A stretch of 64,000 bases of DNA, from assembly GCA_947095535.1 (NCBI GenBank), contig OX352774.1:81964416-82028415 (forward strand). The letters run 5' to 3'. Shown here one piece after another: positions 26,440 to 37,420 of the stretch. Each line of letters starts with the position of its first letter. The first letter of the stretch is position 1. The DNA is from Poecilobothrus nobilitatus. Lineage: Eukaryota > Arthropoda > Insecta > Diptera > Dolichopodidae. The notes under the pieces are model-generated. The model was not told where the DNA came from and searched no databases. It saw only the letters and a list, made by a program, of their open reading frames with translations. A program made the position numbers and the translations under genes.

Positions 26440-27668
26440 CAGTAAGTCGATGTAACCGACTTATTTATACCCTACACCTAAAAAATTCAAATTAAATTAA
26501 AAATCCATAAGTTATTTTAGTTAAGTATTTAATATAACTAAGCTAAAAAAATAAATGCTTTTACAACCTTTGTACAAAATTTCAGATTTCTATCTTTATT
26601 AAATTCGAAAATAAGCTTCTTAGGTCTTGGGAAGTGTGTGAAGGCACGCGAACCATCACCCCAATTCATCTAAAATTTTAGAGACATCAACAGGGTAGAA
26701 TATTCTTATATCAAATTTTAAGTTTATATATTTATTAATTTCGAAGATATGCTTGTTTGGTCTTGGGAGTTGTGTGGCAGATACCCGAACAACCATTCTA
26801 ATTCATCTTAAATTTTGGACAAATGAGGGATTCAGGAAACAACATCCTTGTACCAAATTTGAAGTTTCTATCTTTATTAATTTCGAAGATATGCTTGTTC
26901 GGTTTTGGGAGTTGTATGGGAGGTACCCGAACGACCACTCCAATTTATCTCAAATTTTAGGCAAATCAGAGATTTAGGAAACAGCACCCTTGTATCAAAT
27001 TTGAAGTTCCTATCTTTATTAATTTCGAAGATATACTTGTTCGGTTTTGGGAGTTGTACGAACAGCTCCTCCAGCTTCTCCAATTCAACCCGACTTCTCC
27101 AGCTTCTCCAGCTCAACAGAACCCGAACAGCTCCTCCAATTCATCTCAAATTATCAACAAATAAGGGATTCAGGACACAACATCCTAGTACCAAATTTGA
27201 AATTTCTATCTTTATTAATTTCGAATATATGCTTGTTCGGTTTTGAGATTTGTATGGGAGGTAGCCGAACAACCACTCCAATTCATCTCAAATTTTAGGC
27301 ATATCAGGGATTCAGGAAAACACACCCTCGTACAAAATTTTAAGTTTCTATCTTTATTAATTTCGAAGATATGCGTATTCGGTTTTGGGAGTTGTATGGG
27401 AGGTACTCGAACGCATGGTCCGATTTCGCTCATTTACAATCCCCGCCTTACCTTAGTCATTGTTAACCTACAGTATAAATTTCATCAAGATAGCATCATT
27501 ATTTTTTGAGTTATTGTGCGTACGGACGGACGGACATCGCTAAATCGACTCCTGAGGTGATCCTGATTCAGAATATATATACATGTCTATACCTAACTCG
27601 CTTCCTTTTGGTGGTTACAAACACCATACCAAAGTTAATATACCCTATACTTAATGTGTAGGGTATAA
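26440..27668 (-). mobile_element. Family B: DINE-like Helitron relic with central tandem repeats
   Basis: The right end is a hairpin, TATACCCTATAC...GTGTAGGGTATA (27640-27667). The left end has TATACCCTACACC (26466-26478) and, just outside, the hairpin TAAGTCG...CGACTTA (26443-26463). INE-1/DINE-1 of Drosophila has a TATACCC...GGGTATA hairpin at one end, a GTCG...CGAC hairpin at the other and a GTCCGTC tract inside. Here GTACGGACGGACGGACATCG (27520-27539) is that tract in reverse, which sets the minus-strand orientation. The centre holds six ~141-bp tandem units. No Rep/helicase coding is present, as expected for a non-autonomous element. Assignment rests on architecture, not a database search. 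Confidence 0.7.
26605..27420. repeat. Six central tandem repeats of ~141 bp in family B
   Basis: Units begin at TCGAAAATAAGC (26605) and at TCGAAGATATGC-type words at 26741, 26882, 27025, 27221 and 27362. Spacings are 136, 141, 143, 196 and 141. The long unit contains a ~55-bp C-rich expansion of CTTCTCCAGCTTCTCCAG-like text (27060-27115). Because 141 is a multiple of three, parts of the array stay open in several frames on both strands (for example 26905-27246), and the peptide is simply the repeat translated. I regard it as non-coding. Confidence 0.85.
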
Positions 27669-30325
27669 AAATGTGTTATTGGGCATTGCAGTATGTTGGA
27701 TAAAAAAAATTTTTATGATAAAAATAAAGTACGATTTTATGTCCCTTTTGTTTTATAATAATCTAAATTTCAGCTTTATTTATTTGTCGAAAACAAATTA
27801 ATGCCGAATCGAACTTATTTTTTGAGTTATTATGTCTGTGGATCATATTTACCTTCATTCGACAGCAGACGATTGATTTACGAAAATTTCAATTATATTA
27901 ATTTAAAATTTGAAAACCGAATTAAGTTGGTTTGATTTTTTTTTTTTTTTTCAAATATTTTAATTAGATCTCCTTCTGCGACTTATATTCCTGCACTTAT
28001 AAGTTTGCATACAATTTTATATGTTAGTTGATTCCAATTAATCGGATAACTAATTAAAGATGTATTAAAATGAAATTAAGACAGGTTTTTAAAAACAAAA
28101 ACTTAGTATTGTATACAAATATATAAGCATAAGCTTCAGTAACTATTACTGCAAGACATTAAATATAGCCACCTAATTTAATTTAAGATATTCAAGTAAC
28201 TTTTAGAACTTAGTAGTAAAATTAAAAAAAAAAAAATCAAATTATTGAAGCACATGCTAAGGATTACCCAAAAATCAAATAACAAAGATAAACTTTAATA
28301 AATTTATATTTAATATTCTTTCCTAAACCATTTTAAGCACAAACATTTTTTATTGTATATCTTTTTTATTAAAAATTAAAAATTTTCTTCTATAATTCTT
28401 TTTTTATTTGTAATAAATCCATTCATAAAATGAAAAATACTTATAGTGAATCTAATCAAGTGGAACAAACATTTTCATTTTTCTTCAAAGTGCCTATAAA
28501 AGCGTATTGCTATTATCATCATCATCATCATCATCATCGACAAGGTATACTCATACACGAAACCTATTGAATTTTAAGTAATTTATGTGAACATATATGT
28601 ATGTATTATTAAATATACATAATATTATATACTGCATATATATATATATTTAACAGTAATATTATGTACGTACATATATATATATATATATATATACATA
28701 TATAGATATATATATAAATATATTAAAATGTATTAATATGTACGTATCTTATATTATTGGAACATACATATACACATATATATCTATATATAGAATATAT
28801 TTTTCGTTTCATTGAATCTCTTGTAAATACCTAACACTGCAATTCATTTAAGGTTTTTTTTCTTTACTTGCTATTTCTTTTTTTTTTTTTTGTATTATTA
28901 TTATTTTCACTGTCGTATTACACATTCGAATTTTTCTTGTTTTCAAAAAACAAAACCAAAAACCAAAACCAAAAAAATATATAAAAAAAAAATCAAATTC
29001 AAAAAAAAAAAATTCACCCTTTATTAGTGTACACTTAGGGTGGTAGGTTGGTTTGTTTGTTTAATAGTATAATATTAGACTATACCCAACATGATGGTTA
29101 TCTTCTAGGACGAAATGCTTTTCATTTAAAAAGAAAAAAAAAAAAAACAAAAATTTTAGTAAAAGAATAAGGGTTGAGGTTGGAAACGAAGGACTTTTTT
29201 TTTTTAAATAGCTGTTGTTTTATATTTAGAACATTCAAACATTACATTCAGTTTTTTTTTTTTTTTATTCATCTTATACTTATACTATATACATAATAAC
29301 AACCAGTAATATAAAGTAATATTTTCTAATTTTCAGGTTAAGTGGAATGCTCTTTTGTTTGCCGTTAATATTGTGAATTCTTTAGAAAATATGACAAGGG
29401 GTTATGTGCAAAATTGAAGGAACAAATGAAAATAAAATAAAAGTTAAAAAGAAAAAAAATAGATAAAAGTTTATAAAAAAAAAGAAAAAAAAAAAAAATT
29501 ACATTCAACTAACTTTGAGTCATGCTAGAATTCCCTATTTTTCATTTTTACTGATAATTTTTTATTTGATTCTCCCTTTTTTTTTTTTCATGTTGCTGGT
29601 TTTGGTTTATAAAACAAGAAATAAAAGTAAATTTTAATTTTAGTTAGAAAAATTATAATGAGAATTAAGTCTGGTCAAAAGTCTAGTCGAATCAATAAAA
29701 GAAAAAAACCAAAAAATAAAAAAAGGTTTAACCGATTTCAAAGAAATAACCATTTTTCTTAATACAGAACGTGAATAAATATTTATAAATAAATTTTTCG
29801 TTAAATTTATGCCTAATGGGTTAATACAAAAGTTACAATCAAATATTTTTATTTACAGTAATGTGTAACGAAAGACTTTTAAAATTTTTCTATCTAAATA
29901 ACTTGTAAGCGATTCAGATTTTATGAGAACACTTTTTTATTAGCAAGTGTTAATGAAGGATTTTTAGATAAATTAATAGATAAAACAATGCAGAAATTAC
30001 AAAAAAAAAATATGCCTGTGATTACTTGTAATCATATTTTAAACTTGATTACAGTAATTGTTAAAATGTAAGAGTTGAGAAATCAGAAGAATACTGATAG
30101 AAAAACATATTTGTGGAAATTTTCCTATAAATTTAAGAAAATTGAAAAACTGATTGAAATTAAAATATATATTTTATTTATTTTTTAAATTTACTAAAAA
30201 TCTGACCAAAAACGAGTATCATGTATCATTTTATTTATATAATACATGAGATATTCTATTAAGTTTTTTTTTTTTTGTTCAAACCTTCAAATCCCAATAT
30301 TCATTCTACACACAATTGCACATAT
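27669..30325. other. AT-rich non-coding stretch with an ATC microsatellite
   Basis: An (ATC)n trinucleotide tract lies at 28516-28538 and TA/TATG microsatellites at 28600-28790. Several poly-A/T runs. No coding sequence is supported. Confidence 0.55.
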
Positions 30326-31338
30326 TATACCCGTACGATAAGGATCGGGTATATATTAAAATTTCTCTTCCATTTTTAACATCTCGAAATAAGCTAGCTA
30401 GATATACCTTCAAAGGTATGGATCGGATCAGAATTAAATTCTAAGTCGATTCTTCCGTCGACAAAACTTCCGGTTAGCTCGCGAAAAACTAACTTTTAGA
30501 TCTCCACATTTTTTTTGAAATAGAGCCAAGATTTTAATGCTGATAGATATCTTAAAAATATTAATTTTATTATTAACAACTTTTTTCTGTAGCCCCACCC
30601 GTTACAGAATTACAGCTTCCCAAAGTTCGAAAAAGCTCTATATTTAAATTGTTATAAATATAATTGTTTTCTTCAATTTGAAAATGCCAAACGATTACTG
30701 CTTTTATTAGCTTTAAAAATATATATGCAATAAATATATACTTGTGACATACGGTGTCTTAATTTACCGTTATGCGAAACTCAAATTTTGCAAAATTTTT
30801 GACTTCTTCTATCTTCCAAACGGTTTAAGTTAGAAACTTGAAATTTTGAGAGAAGTTAGGTTTAAAAATAAGTATAAGTCATTTCCGAAAATATTTTTGA
30901 ATCGCCCACCGTTTCGGAGCTGTATGGGATCAAAAACTAAAAAATTCCTTATTTTTAAACACCTGTAACTTGAACACCTGTTCAATTTTTTTTGGAGTAA
31001 TATGCAAAAATTAAAGCTCCAATATTATATTTTTATTTCTATTAACAACTTTTCTTAATAATATAGAGTTACCTTAAAATTGACAAAGTGTGACTTCATT
31101 TTTCAAAATTTTTCTAACAAATTTTTTTAAAGATTTTTTTCCATTTTTTTTTAATCGATAATATAGTTTGAATATATGTACAACCCATAGTTCTAGAAAT
31201 TATAAAATTCACCCAAATTATTTTAAAATACTAAAAAATTTTAAAAAATAATATTATAAGCAGAGTGACAGGCTATGAACATAATAACGGTTCATACGGG
31301 TATCTAAGATTTGACAAAGGCAACTGTATTCTTCCTCA
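30326..31338 (+). mobile_element. Family A: full-length INE-1/DINE-like element
   Basis: The left end is TATACCCGTACGATAAGGAT then CGGGTATA, a hairpin with 8-bp stems. The right end is CATACGGGTATCTAAGATTT then GACAAAGGCAACTG and TATTCTTCCTC. Drosophila INE-1 as I recall it has the same plan: TATACCCGTTAC hairpin start and AACGGGTATCTGATAGTCG near the end. Terminal ATACCCGTA and TACGGGTAT are inverted. Internal landmarks shared with other copies are TGTAGCCCCACCCGTTA, TTAATTTACCGTTATGCG and AACACCTGTAACTTGAACAC. No coding sequence; non-autonomous relic. Assignment is by structure. Confidence 0.75.
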
Positions 31339-31792
31339 TTTTTATATAAATCTTTAAAATTTATGTATTTTATTTGAGAAGTTTATTTGTATGTTGAAAT
31401 AAGTTTTCAATTAAATACCTATAAAATAATATAAGATATTTTCTGTCATATTACATTAAAAAATAATCATATTTTCATTCATAATGAATGTAAAAAAAAA
31501 CTAAAATAATCAGAAAAAAATTCGTACGTCCTCACCTCATCCTTTCACATTACCAATAGGTATGTACTCACATTAGAAACAAATAAGTAAGAAAAAAGAA
31601 TTTAATTGGTTTTTATTTTATTTTTTTTTTTGTTTTCTTTTTATTATTGTTTAGTTCTTATCTAAGTAGAATGAATCTGTCACTGTATTACTCTAAAAAA
31701 AACTTTTTGAGTACAAAAAATATTTTTTATTTGAAATTTTCTCAATTTAAACACGAAAGTAAAAACGAAACGAAATTTCGATTAAATTTCGG
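31339..31792. other. AT-rich non-coding stretch
   Basis: Ordinary AT-rich sequence between a family A copy and a possible TIR element. No feature is recognised. Confidence 0.45.
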
Positions 31793-32203
31793 AAAAGTAA
31801 CCCCCATTCCAACCATCGACTATCGACCTTTAGCGAAATTCATTCCGCTCAACTATTTTTTAATTGTAGCAAAACGAAAAATAAAAAATATCAACAAAAA
31901 ATGAATCAACAATTTACAAAAGTTAATATTTATTCGCTTCTTTGTTTGACTACAAAAATTTATAAATAAAAACGTTTAAAGATTTTGTAAAATTCTTTTG
32001 AATTGTTTTTCGACGTTTAAAGTACATACCAGAATGCTGTCAAGCTCGACTACATCGACAAAAATAAGAAAATAGATCTATTTCGACGACAACGAAATTT
32101 TGGTTGGGCAACGATCGTCACAAATACATAAGAACCCATATGTTTTAATTTTTTCGTCGCGAATTTTTCGTCGATGGTCGGAATTGTGGTTTTACCTATA
32201 GTG
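31793..32203. mobile_element. Possible MITE with ~28-bp imperfect inverted ends
   Basis: The left end (GTAACCCCCATTCCAACCAT then CGACTA) aligns in reverse complement with the right end (TCGTCGATGGTCGGAATTGT then GGTTTTAC). About 21 of 28 positions match by eye. The interior is unusually rich in CG words (TCGACG, CGTCGCG) for this window, with no coding frame. I found no convincing target duplication, so this could also be chance similarity between CG-rich words. Confidence 0.35.
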
Positions 32204-34074
32204 TGTTCCGGCTAATATAGAGGCATTGGTCCAACATTAACATAAATAATTTTCGTTTTGTAATCACTGATGTATACAAAAAACAAAATTTAAATAAATA
32301 ATTTTAAGATACATTATAAAATGCTGTCATCATAAAAACATAATATGATAAAAGATGGATGATAAAACTTAACAAGGAAGAAAAAAAAATTTTTTTTTTA
32401 TTTAACAAATAAAAAATATTATTAAAAAATAAAAATATCTACCATTGTTTATTATTCAAATTTTTGCATAAATGTACATAAATATTCATATCAAAAATAA
32501 AGGCAATTAAATAATAATCTATACTTTAAACAATATACATTTTAATACCCAAAAGATTCAATTCTTCTATTGTATAATAAACCTAATGTCAAATAGAATT
32601 TTCATTTAAAAAAAAAAAGATAATTTTTTAAAAAAATATTTACAATTTGATTTTGTATAAAAAAAATTTATAAAATAATAACCGCTGTGCGGTGTAACCA
32701 CAAAACCATATAAGAAAAAATTTAAAATCACATACATAAATAGATATCTCATTATATATATATATATATATATGAATGTACATACTTTATATCTTTATTC
32801 CATAAAGAATCAATACTTATCTTATTCCTATTTAACTAACAGAAGTCTAGTGTAACATTTATATTTAATACTTATAACATTACTAACAATTTAAAATTTA
32901 TTTTTTTATATTGTTCAACTGTTCAACACAGTACGACCATTTAATATTATTAGATTTTTCTCTTTACCAAAAATACATACCAAAAAAAAAAAAAAAATAA
33001 ATATGTAAAACCAAGAACAAAAATATATATATTTTTTTTTTTTTTTTTCAAAAAATAAAATTACATTTATAGTGGCGCAGCTGTAAGCATTTAGGGGCGT
33101 CATTAAAATGCTTTGTTTATATAGAAAAAAACAAACCACCACTTTTTCAAATAAAACCGCCTTCTCCTTTAATACTTCTACTTTAAACTATAAACAAACA
33201 TAATATACACCACAAGAACTAAAAATTCAAGCATTAGAAATAATATACGTTGAATTTTTTATCGTAATTCTAATAACATTTTGCAATGTATAGAAAAAAC
33301 TTAACATTAATTTTATAATATATACTCCTGAAACTTTCCTAAGTCAAATATCTTTTTAAATATATATACATATTTCCCTATATTTATATTCGTTCTCCTT
33401 TTAAAATAAGTAGCAAAATTATTTTATTATAATAATTCTACCTACTTGTTACCACTAACAGTAGACCTGCTTTACTTAAACAAATATTGATTTCCTTTGT
33501 AAAATGGACTTAGAAAAGTTCACTGTAGCTTAAAGCGCGCAAAGATAAACCGTAGTATTATAAAAAAAATTCAAATTATTTAACACTTTAGTTAATTTGC
33601 ATTATTAACGCTTAAATACGCTTCCTTACCTTTGTATATATTTTATGACTATCATTAAGCACAAACCCACTTATAATTCATTGAAAGAATTTTGTTACAA
33701 TGTGAGTTATAAGGATAAAATGAAATTGATTACTTTATTTTTTTTTTTTTAAATAAAATTTATTAAAAATTCCTGAGTTTGTTTTTGTGAGTTTGGCAAG
33801 TTATGAACTTAAAAAACTAAAAATTCCAGACTTAAAAAAAAAAAATGTTGTACATCTTTTTCAGAATCATTTCAACAATTTATTTGATATAATTTCATTT
33901 GTAATTTGAATCATAACCATATTTTTATATTGTTAAATACGTTACCACAACAAATGTTAATAATTACTTAACCTCAGTAACAGTAATAATTTATCTGCAT
34001 AAAGATAGTAAAGGATACAGGAATTCAGGTGAAAAATTATTTATTTAAAAATCTAAAAAGAGTTGGCCACGGAA
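32204..34074. other. AT-rich non-coding stretch
   Basis: TA microsatellite at 32753-32773, long poly-A near 32980-32997 and poly-T near 33031-33049. No coding or RNA gene is recognised. Confidence 0.55.
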
Positions 34075-34273
34075 TTCTAAAAACAAAATTCCAATTACAA
34101 AATCACAAAATTCAAGATTCTGAATTTTGAAATCCTACAACTTCAAAATCCCAAAATTAACAAAATCCAAAATTTAAAATATTTTTTACGAGCCCCCATC
34201 AATATTTTGACAAAAAAAATAACCAAAATTAATTATAAAATTTTTTTTTCCTAATTATTTTTCCATACATATT
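34075..34273. repeat. Family C fragment abutting family A
   Basis: AATTCC/AAAATCCC-type words (34075-34175) like the flanks at 1440-1545, then ACGAGCCCCCATCAATATTT and TAATTATTTTTCCATACATA, which parallel 1681-1730 and 1885-1910. The family A copy begins directly after it at 34274. Confidence 0.4.
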
Positions 34274-35832
34274 TATACCCGTACGATAGGATCGGGTATA
34301 ATAAAATTACTCCTCCGTTTGTAACACCTCGAAATAAACGAGCTAGATATACCTTCAAAGGTATGGATCGGATCAGAAAAAAATTCTAAGACGTTTGAGC
34401 CATGTTCGTCCGTCCGTCCGTCCATCAGCACGCTAACTCAAAAACTAAGAAAGCTAGAATCTTGAAATTTACACAAAATATTCTGGGAGTAATTTGTAGG
34501 TTCCCTATTTCTTTTGGTTGAGTTTGGACCAAAACTTAGTTTAGCTCTCGAACACCTAACTTTTAGATCCCCACATTTTTTTTGAAATAGAGCTATGAAA
34601 TTTTAACTGCTGATAGATCTCACAAAAATATTAATTTTATTTTTAATAACATTTTTTTGTAGCCCCACCCGTTATGGAGCTACATCTCCCCAAAGGTTCA
34701 AAAAAGCTCTATATTTAAATTGTTATAGTACAAGATGTATAAGGTATTTTGAAAACGCCAAACGATTACTACTTTTATTAGCTTTAAAAGTATATATTCA
34801 ATAAATATATATTTGATCCATACGGTGTCTTAATTTACCGTTATGCGAAACTCAAATTTTGCAAAATCCTTTAACCCTTCCATCTTCTAAACGGTTTAAG
34901 TTGAAATTTTGACAGAAGTTAGATCTTTCAAAATAAGTATGAGTCATTTCAGAAATTTTTTTTGTATCACCCCCCGTTTAGGAGCTGTAAGTGGTCAAAA
35001 ACTGAAAATTTCCTATTTTTAAACACCTGTAACTTGAACACCTGTTAAAATTTTTTTGAAGTAATACACAAAAATTAAAGCTTCAACATTATACTCTTAT
35101 TTTTGTTAACAACTTTTTTTATTAATATAGGGTTACTTTATAATTGACGAAAGTGTTACTTGATTTTTTCAAATTTTCTAACAAATTTCTTTAACGAAAT
35201 TTTTGCATTTTGTTTTACTCGATAATTTGAAATTGTTGAGGATATAATGCGTAGTACAAAAAAATGTAAATAAATAAACAACATAACGGTTGCTTGAAGA
35301 ATTTTTATTTATATGATATTGATATATATACATACTTATATAATATCATGTTTATTTACATATCGTATATGTCGTTAGTGAATGAATGATAAGAGTATAT
35401 ATGTATATTATATAGCGCCGTATTTACATACGTACATATATGTATTTTATTGTACTTATAAGAAATTATTCTGTCAATAGAATATTTAAATATAATATAA
35501 TATTTAAAATTATATTTAATATTTTGTACTAAGTAAATTTAATATACATTTACCGCTTAGTATGAAATGGTACTATAGAATATTTGAAAAAGTTTTGGAT
35601 TGATAATGGTTATATGGAAAGTTAGAGTCTGCTTTTGAAGAATGTACCTATAAACATATAGTTTGAATATATGTACAACCCATGGTCCTAGAAATTATAA
35701 AATTCACCCAAATTATTTTAAAATACTAAAATATTAAAAAAATAATATTGTAAGCAGACTGACAGGCTGTGAACATACTAACGGTTCGTACGGGTATCTA
35801 AGAGTTGACAAACGCAACTGTATTCTTCCTCG
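34274..35832 (+). mobile_element. Family A: full-length INE-1/DINE-like element with extra 430 bp
   Basis: Same ends as the copy at 30326-31338: TATACCCGTACGATAGGATC then GGGTATA at the left, and GTACGGGTATCTAAGAG...GCAACTGTATTCTTCCTC at the right. A GTCCGTCCGTCCGTCCATCA tract (34409-34428) and AAAACTAAGAAAGCTAGAAT just after it recall the diagnostic GTCCGTC/AACTATAAAAGCTAGAAAG block of INE-1. About 430 bp (35227-35656) are present here but absent from the other full copy, between TCGATAAT and ATAGTTTGAATATATG. Non-coding. The transposase relic starts immediately after its right end. Confidence 0.78.
35227..35656. other. 430-bp segment absent from the sister family A copy
   Basis: Aligning this copy with 30326-31338, the sequence runs from TCGATAAT straight to ATAGTTTGAATATATG in the sister copy, whereas here ~430 bp intervene. 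The segment is AT-rich, with ATACATACTTATATAAT-type microsatellite text and no coding frame. It may be a later insertion, or original sequence deleted from the sister copy. No clear TIR or target duplication is visible beyond an ambiguous ATA. Confidence 0.6.
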
Positions 35833-35837
35833 TTTAA

Positions 35838-36460
35838 CAACAAAACACAGAAGTAAATTTTTTGAACAATCTGATTATGAGCGATGAAGCATATTTTCAT
35901 TTAAATTGTATATGTTATCGGGTTATCGGGTCCATATTTTTTCGAAAATGAAACTGCGCATCCTGGGGCGATATACCGGAACATGTTGGAAAATTGTTTA
36001 CGTCCGGAAATTCTCAATAAACGTGACATATGTTTTCAGCTCATACCGCGTGAGAGAAAATGGCGATTCTGCGAGAACGTTTCGATGACCAAATAATTTC
36101 AAAACATTTTGATTTCACGTGGCCACTTCGTTCCCCAGATTTGCTGGGGTTTCTTGAAGGAACGCGTTTACGTCAACAAACCACAAAACATTCAGGAACT
36201 AAAGCAGAATATTCACACAGAAATTGCAAAATGGAGCCAGAAACGTTACACAACGTAATGCAAAATATCTTAAAAAGAACCATTAACTGGCAACACGAAA
36301 AAGGAAGCCATTTTAAGAATGTCATTTTTCATACTTAGCTTAAAAAAACATTTAATAATTTATACTTTCACTTAAAAAAAAATAAAACAAAAAAACTTTA
36401 AAAATAAAAAAATTATAAGAATTTCATTCAAATCACTCAGTCAAAGTTGGCCCACCTTGT
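35838..36460 (+). pseudogene. Tc1/mariner-superfamily transposase relic
   Basis: This is the C-terminal half of a DDE transposase in broken frames. MSDEAYFHLN starts at 35878 and carries the second catalytic Asp region. After several stops and shifts, FDFTWPLRSPDL follows near 36108-36141, then VYVNKPQNIQELKQNIHTEI (near 36166-36225), and finally NVMQNILKRT...HFKNVIFHT, ending at 36338. Families with this SDEAHFHLNG...WPxRSPDL...VMENVLKR order normally have a TPxDFFLWG segment after SPDL; here it is deleted, removing the third acidic residue. GTTGGCCCACCTTG at 36446-36459 resembles a CAAGGTGGGCC-type terminal repeat followed by TATA. The N-terminal half is missing; the fragment begins where family A ends. 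Confidence 0.85.
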
Positions 36461-36465
36461 ATATA

Positions 36466-37420
36466 ATGGCTTTAAAATACATTTTGAAGTTTTAGGGATT
36501 TTAAATTTTGGTATTTTATATTTTGGAATTTATGTTTAATTTGACATTTTATCATTTTCTTTTTGGGGATGATTCTTTGTGGTGTTCCCATTTAAAAAGC
36601 TTCAAAATACATTGAGCGTAACTTATCAAATAAAATATATACATAGGGACGAACAAACAACAAAATATTATTATTAGTTCATTTTGAAGAATCAAAAAAA
36701 TGATAAGAATAGCCACATGTTTTTTGAATAAAATTTTAAAAACAAAAAGTAGTTTTTTTTCTTTTTTCCTCTTTGTTTTCTGTTTTGTATTGCATAAAAA
36801 ATAAGAAAACTTTCTAATGGCTAAAAGTGACATAACATACTTGTTTTTATAGAATATATACATATTTATGTATAATGTTATATGGAATGTATTACAAAGA
36901 TATCATTATATGTAATAATAATATATAAAAGTACTGAATATAACTAAACATATTAAAATATTATTAAATTGTTAAAAAAAAAAAAAAAATTTTTAACATA
37001 CGCATAAAAAAAATAAAAAATATAAACAAAGTAACTATGTATATAAGTAATATGTATATAATTTATTCTTTTTACATATAATATATATATATATGTATAT
37101 ATAACTAAAATCCTAATAAAAATTGAAAATAACAGTATAAACCAGTTAAGAAAAGTTGTAAATTTCCTATAAATTATAACTGGTTTACAGTTGAATGGTG
37201 TTAGTGGTTATTGACATTTCACTAATATTTTGTTATTTTTCCGTTGTTTTTTTTCTTTTTTTTCACATTTATATTTTAATGGATTTTCTTTCTTTTTCTT
37301 TCTTTGAAAAGTTCAAGGACGATTATTCTTTTATTTTATTTTTTTTTTATTACTAATATTAGAATAAATTACAGATCCATTACATAAATAATTTATTATA
37401 TATTCAATTATATAAATATA
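36466..37420. other. AT-rich non-coding stretch with a small hairpin
   Basis: A hairpin with 11-bp perfect stems (TAAACCAGTTA...TAACTGGTTTA) lies at about 37139-37193. The TA microsatellite at 37080-37094 and A/T runs make up most of the rest. A minus-strand frame near 36552-36863 is low in complexity and not supported as a gene. Confidence 0.5.

Noticed and set aside
26753..27509. Overlapping open frames on both strands (up to 113 codons) with repeated peptide text
   Set aside because: They translate the ~141-bp tandem repeat of family B, whose unit is a multiple of three. The frames are open on both strands and match no domain.
28494..28540. TATA-box-like TATAAAAG followed by an ATC trinucleotide run, as a possible promoter
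   Set aside because: In AT-rich DNA such a word is expected often, and no downstream coding sequence or initiator was found.
34409..34428. GTCCGTCC tract as an independent microsatellite
   Set aside because: It is a conserved internal block of the INE-1-like element rather than a free microsatellite.
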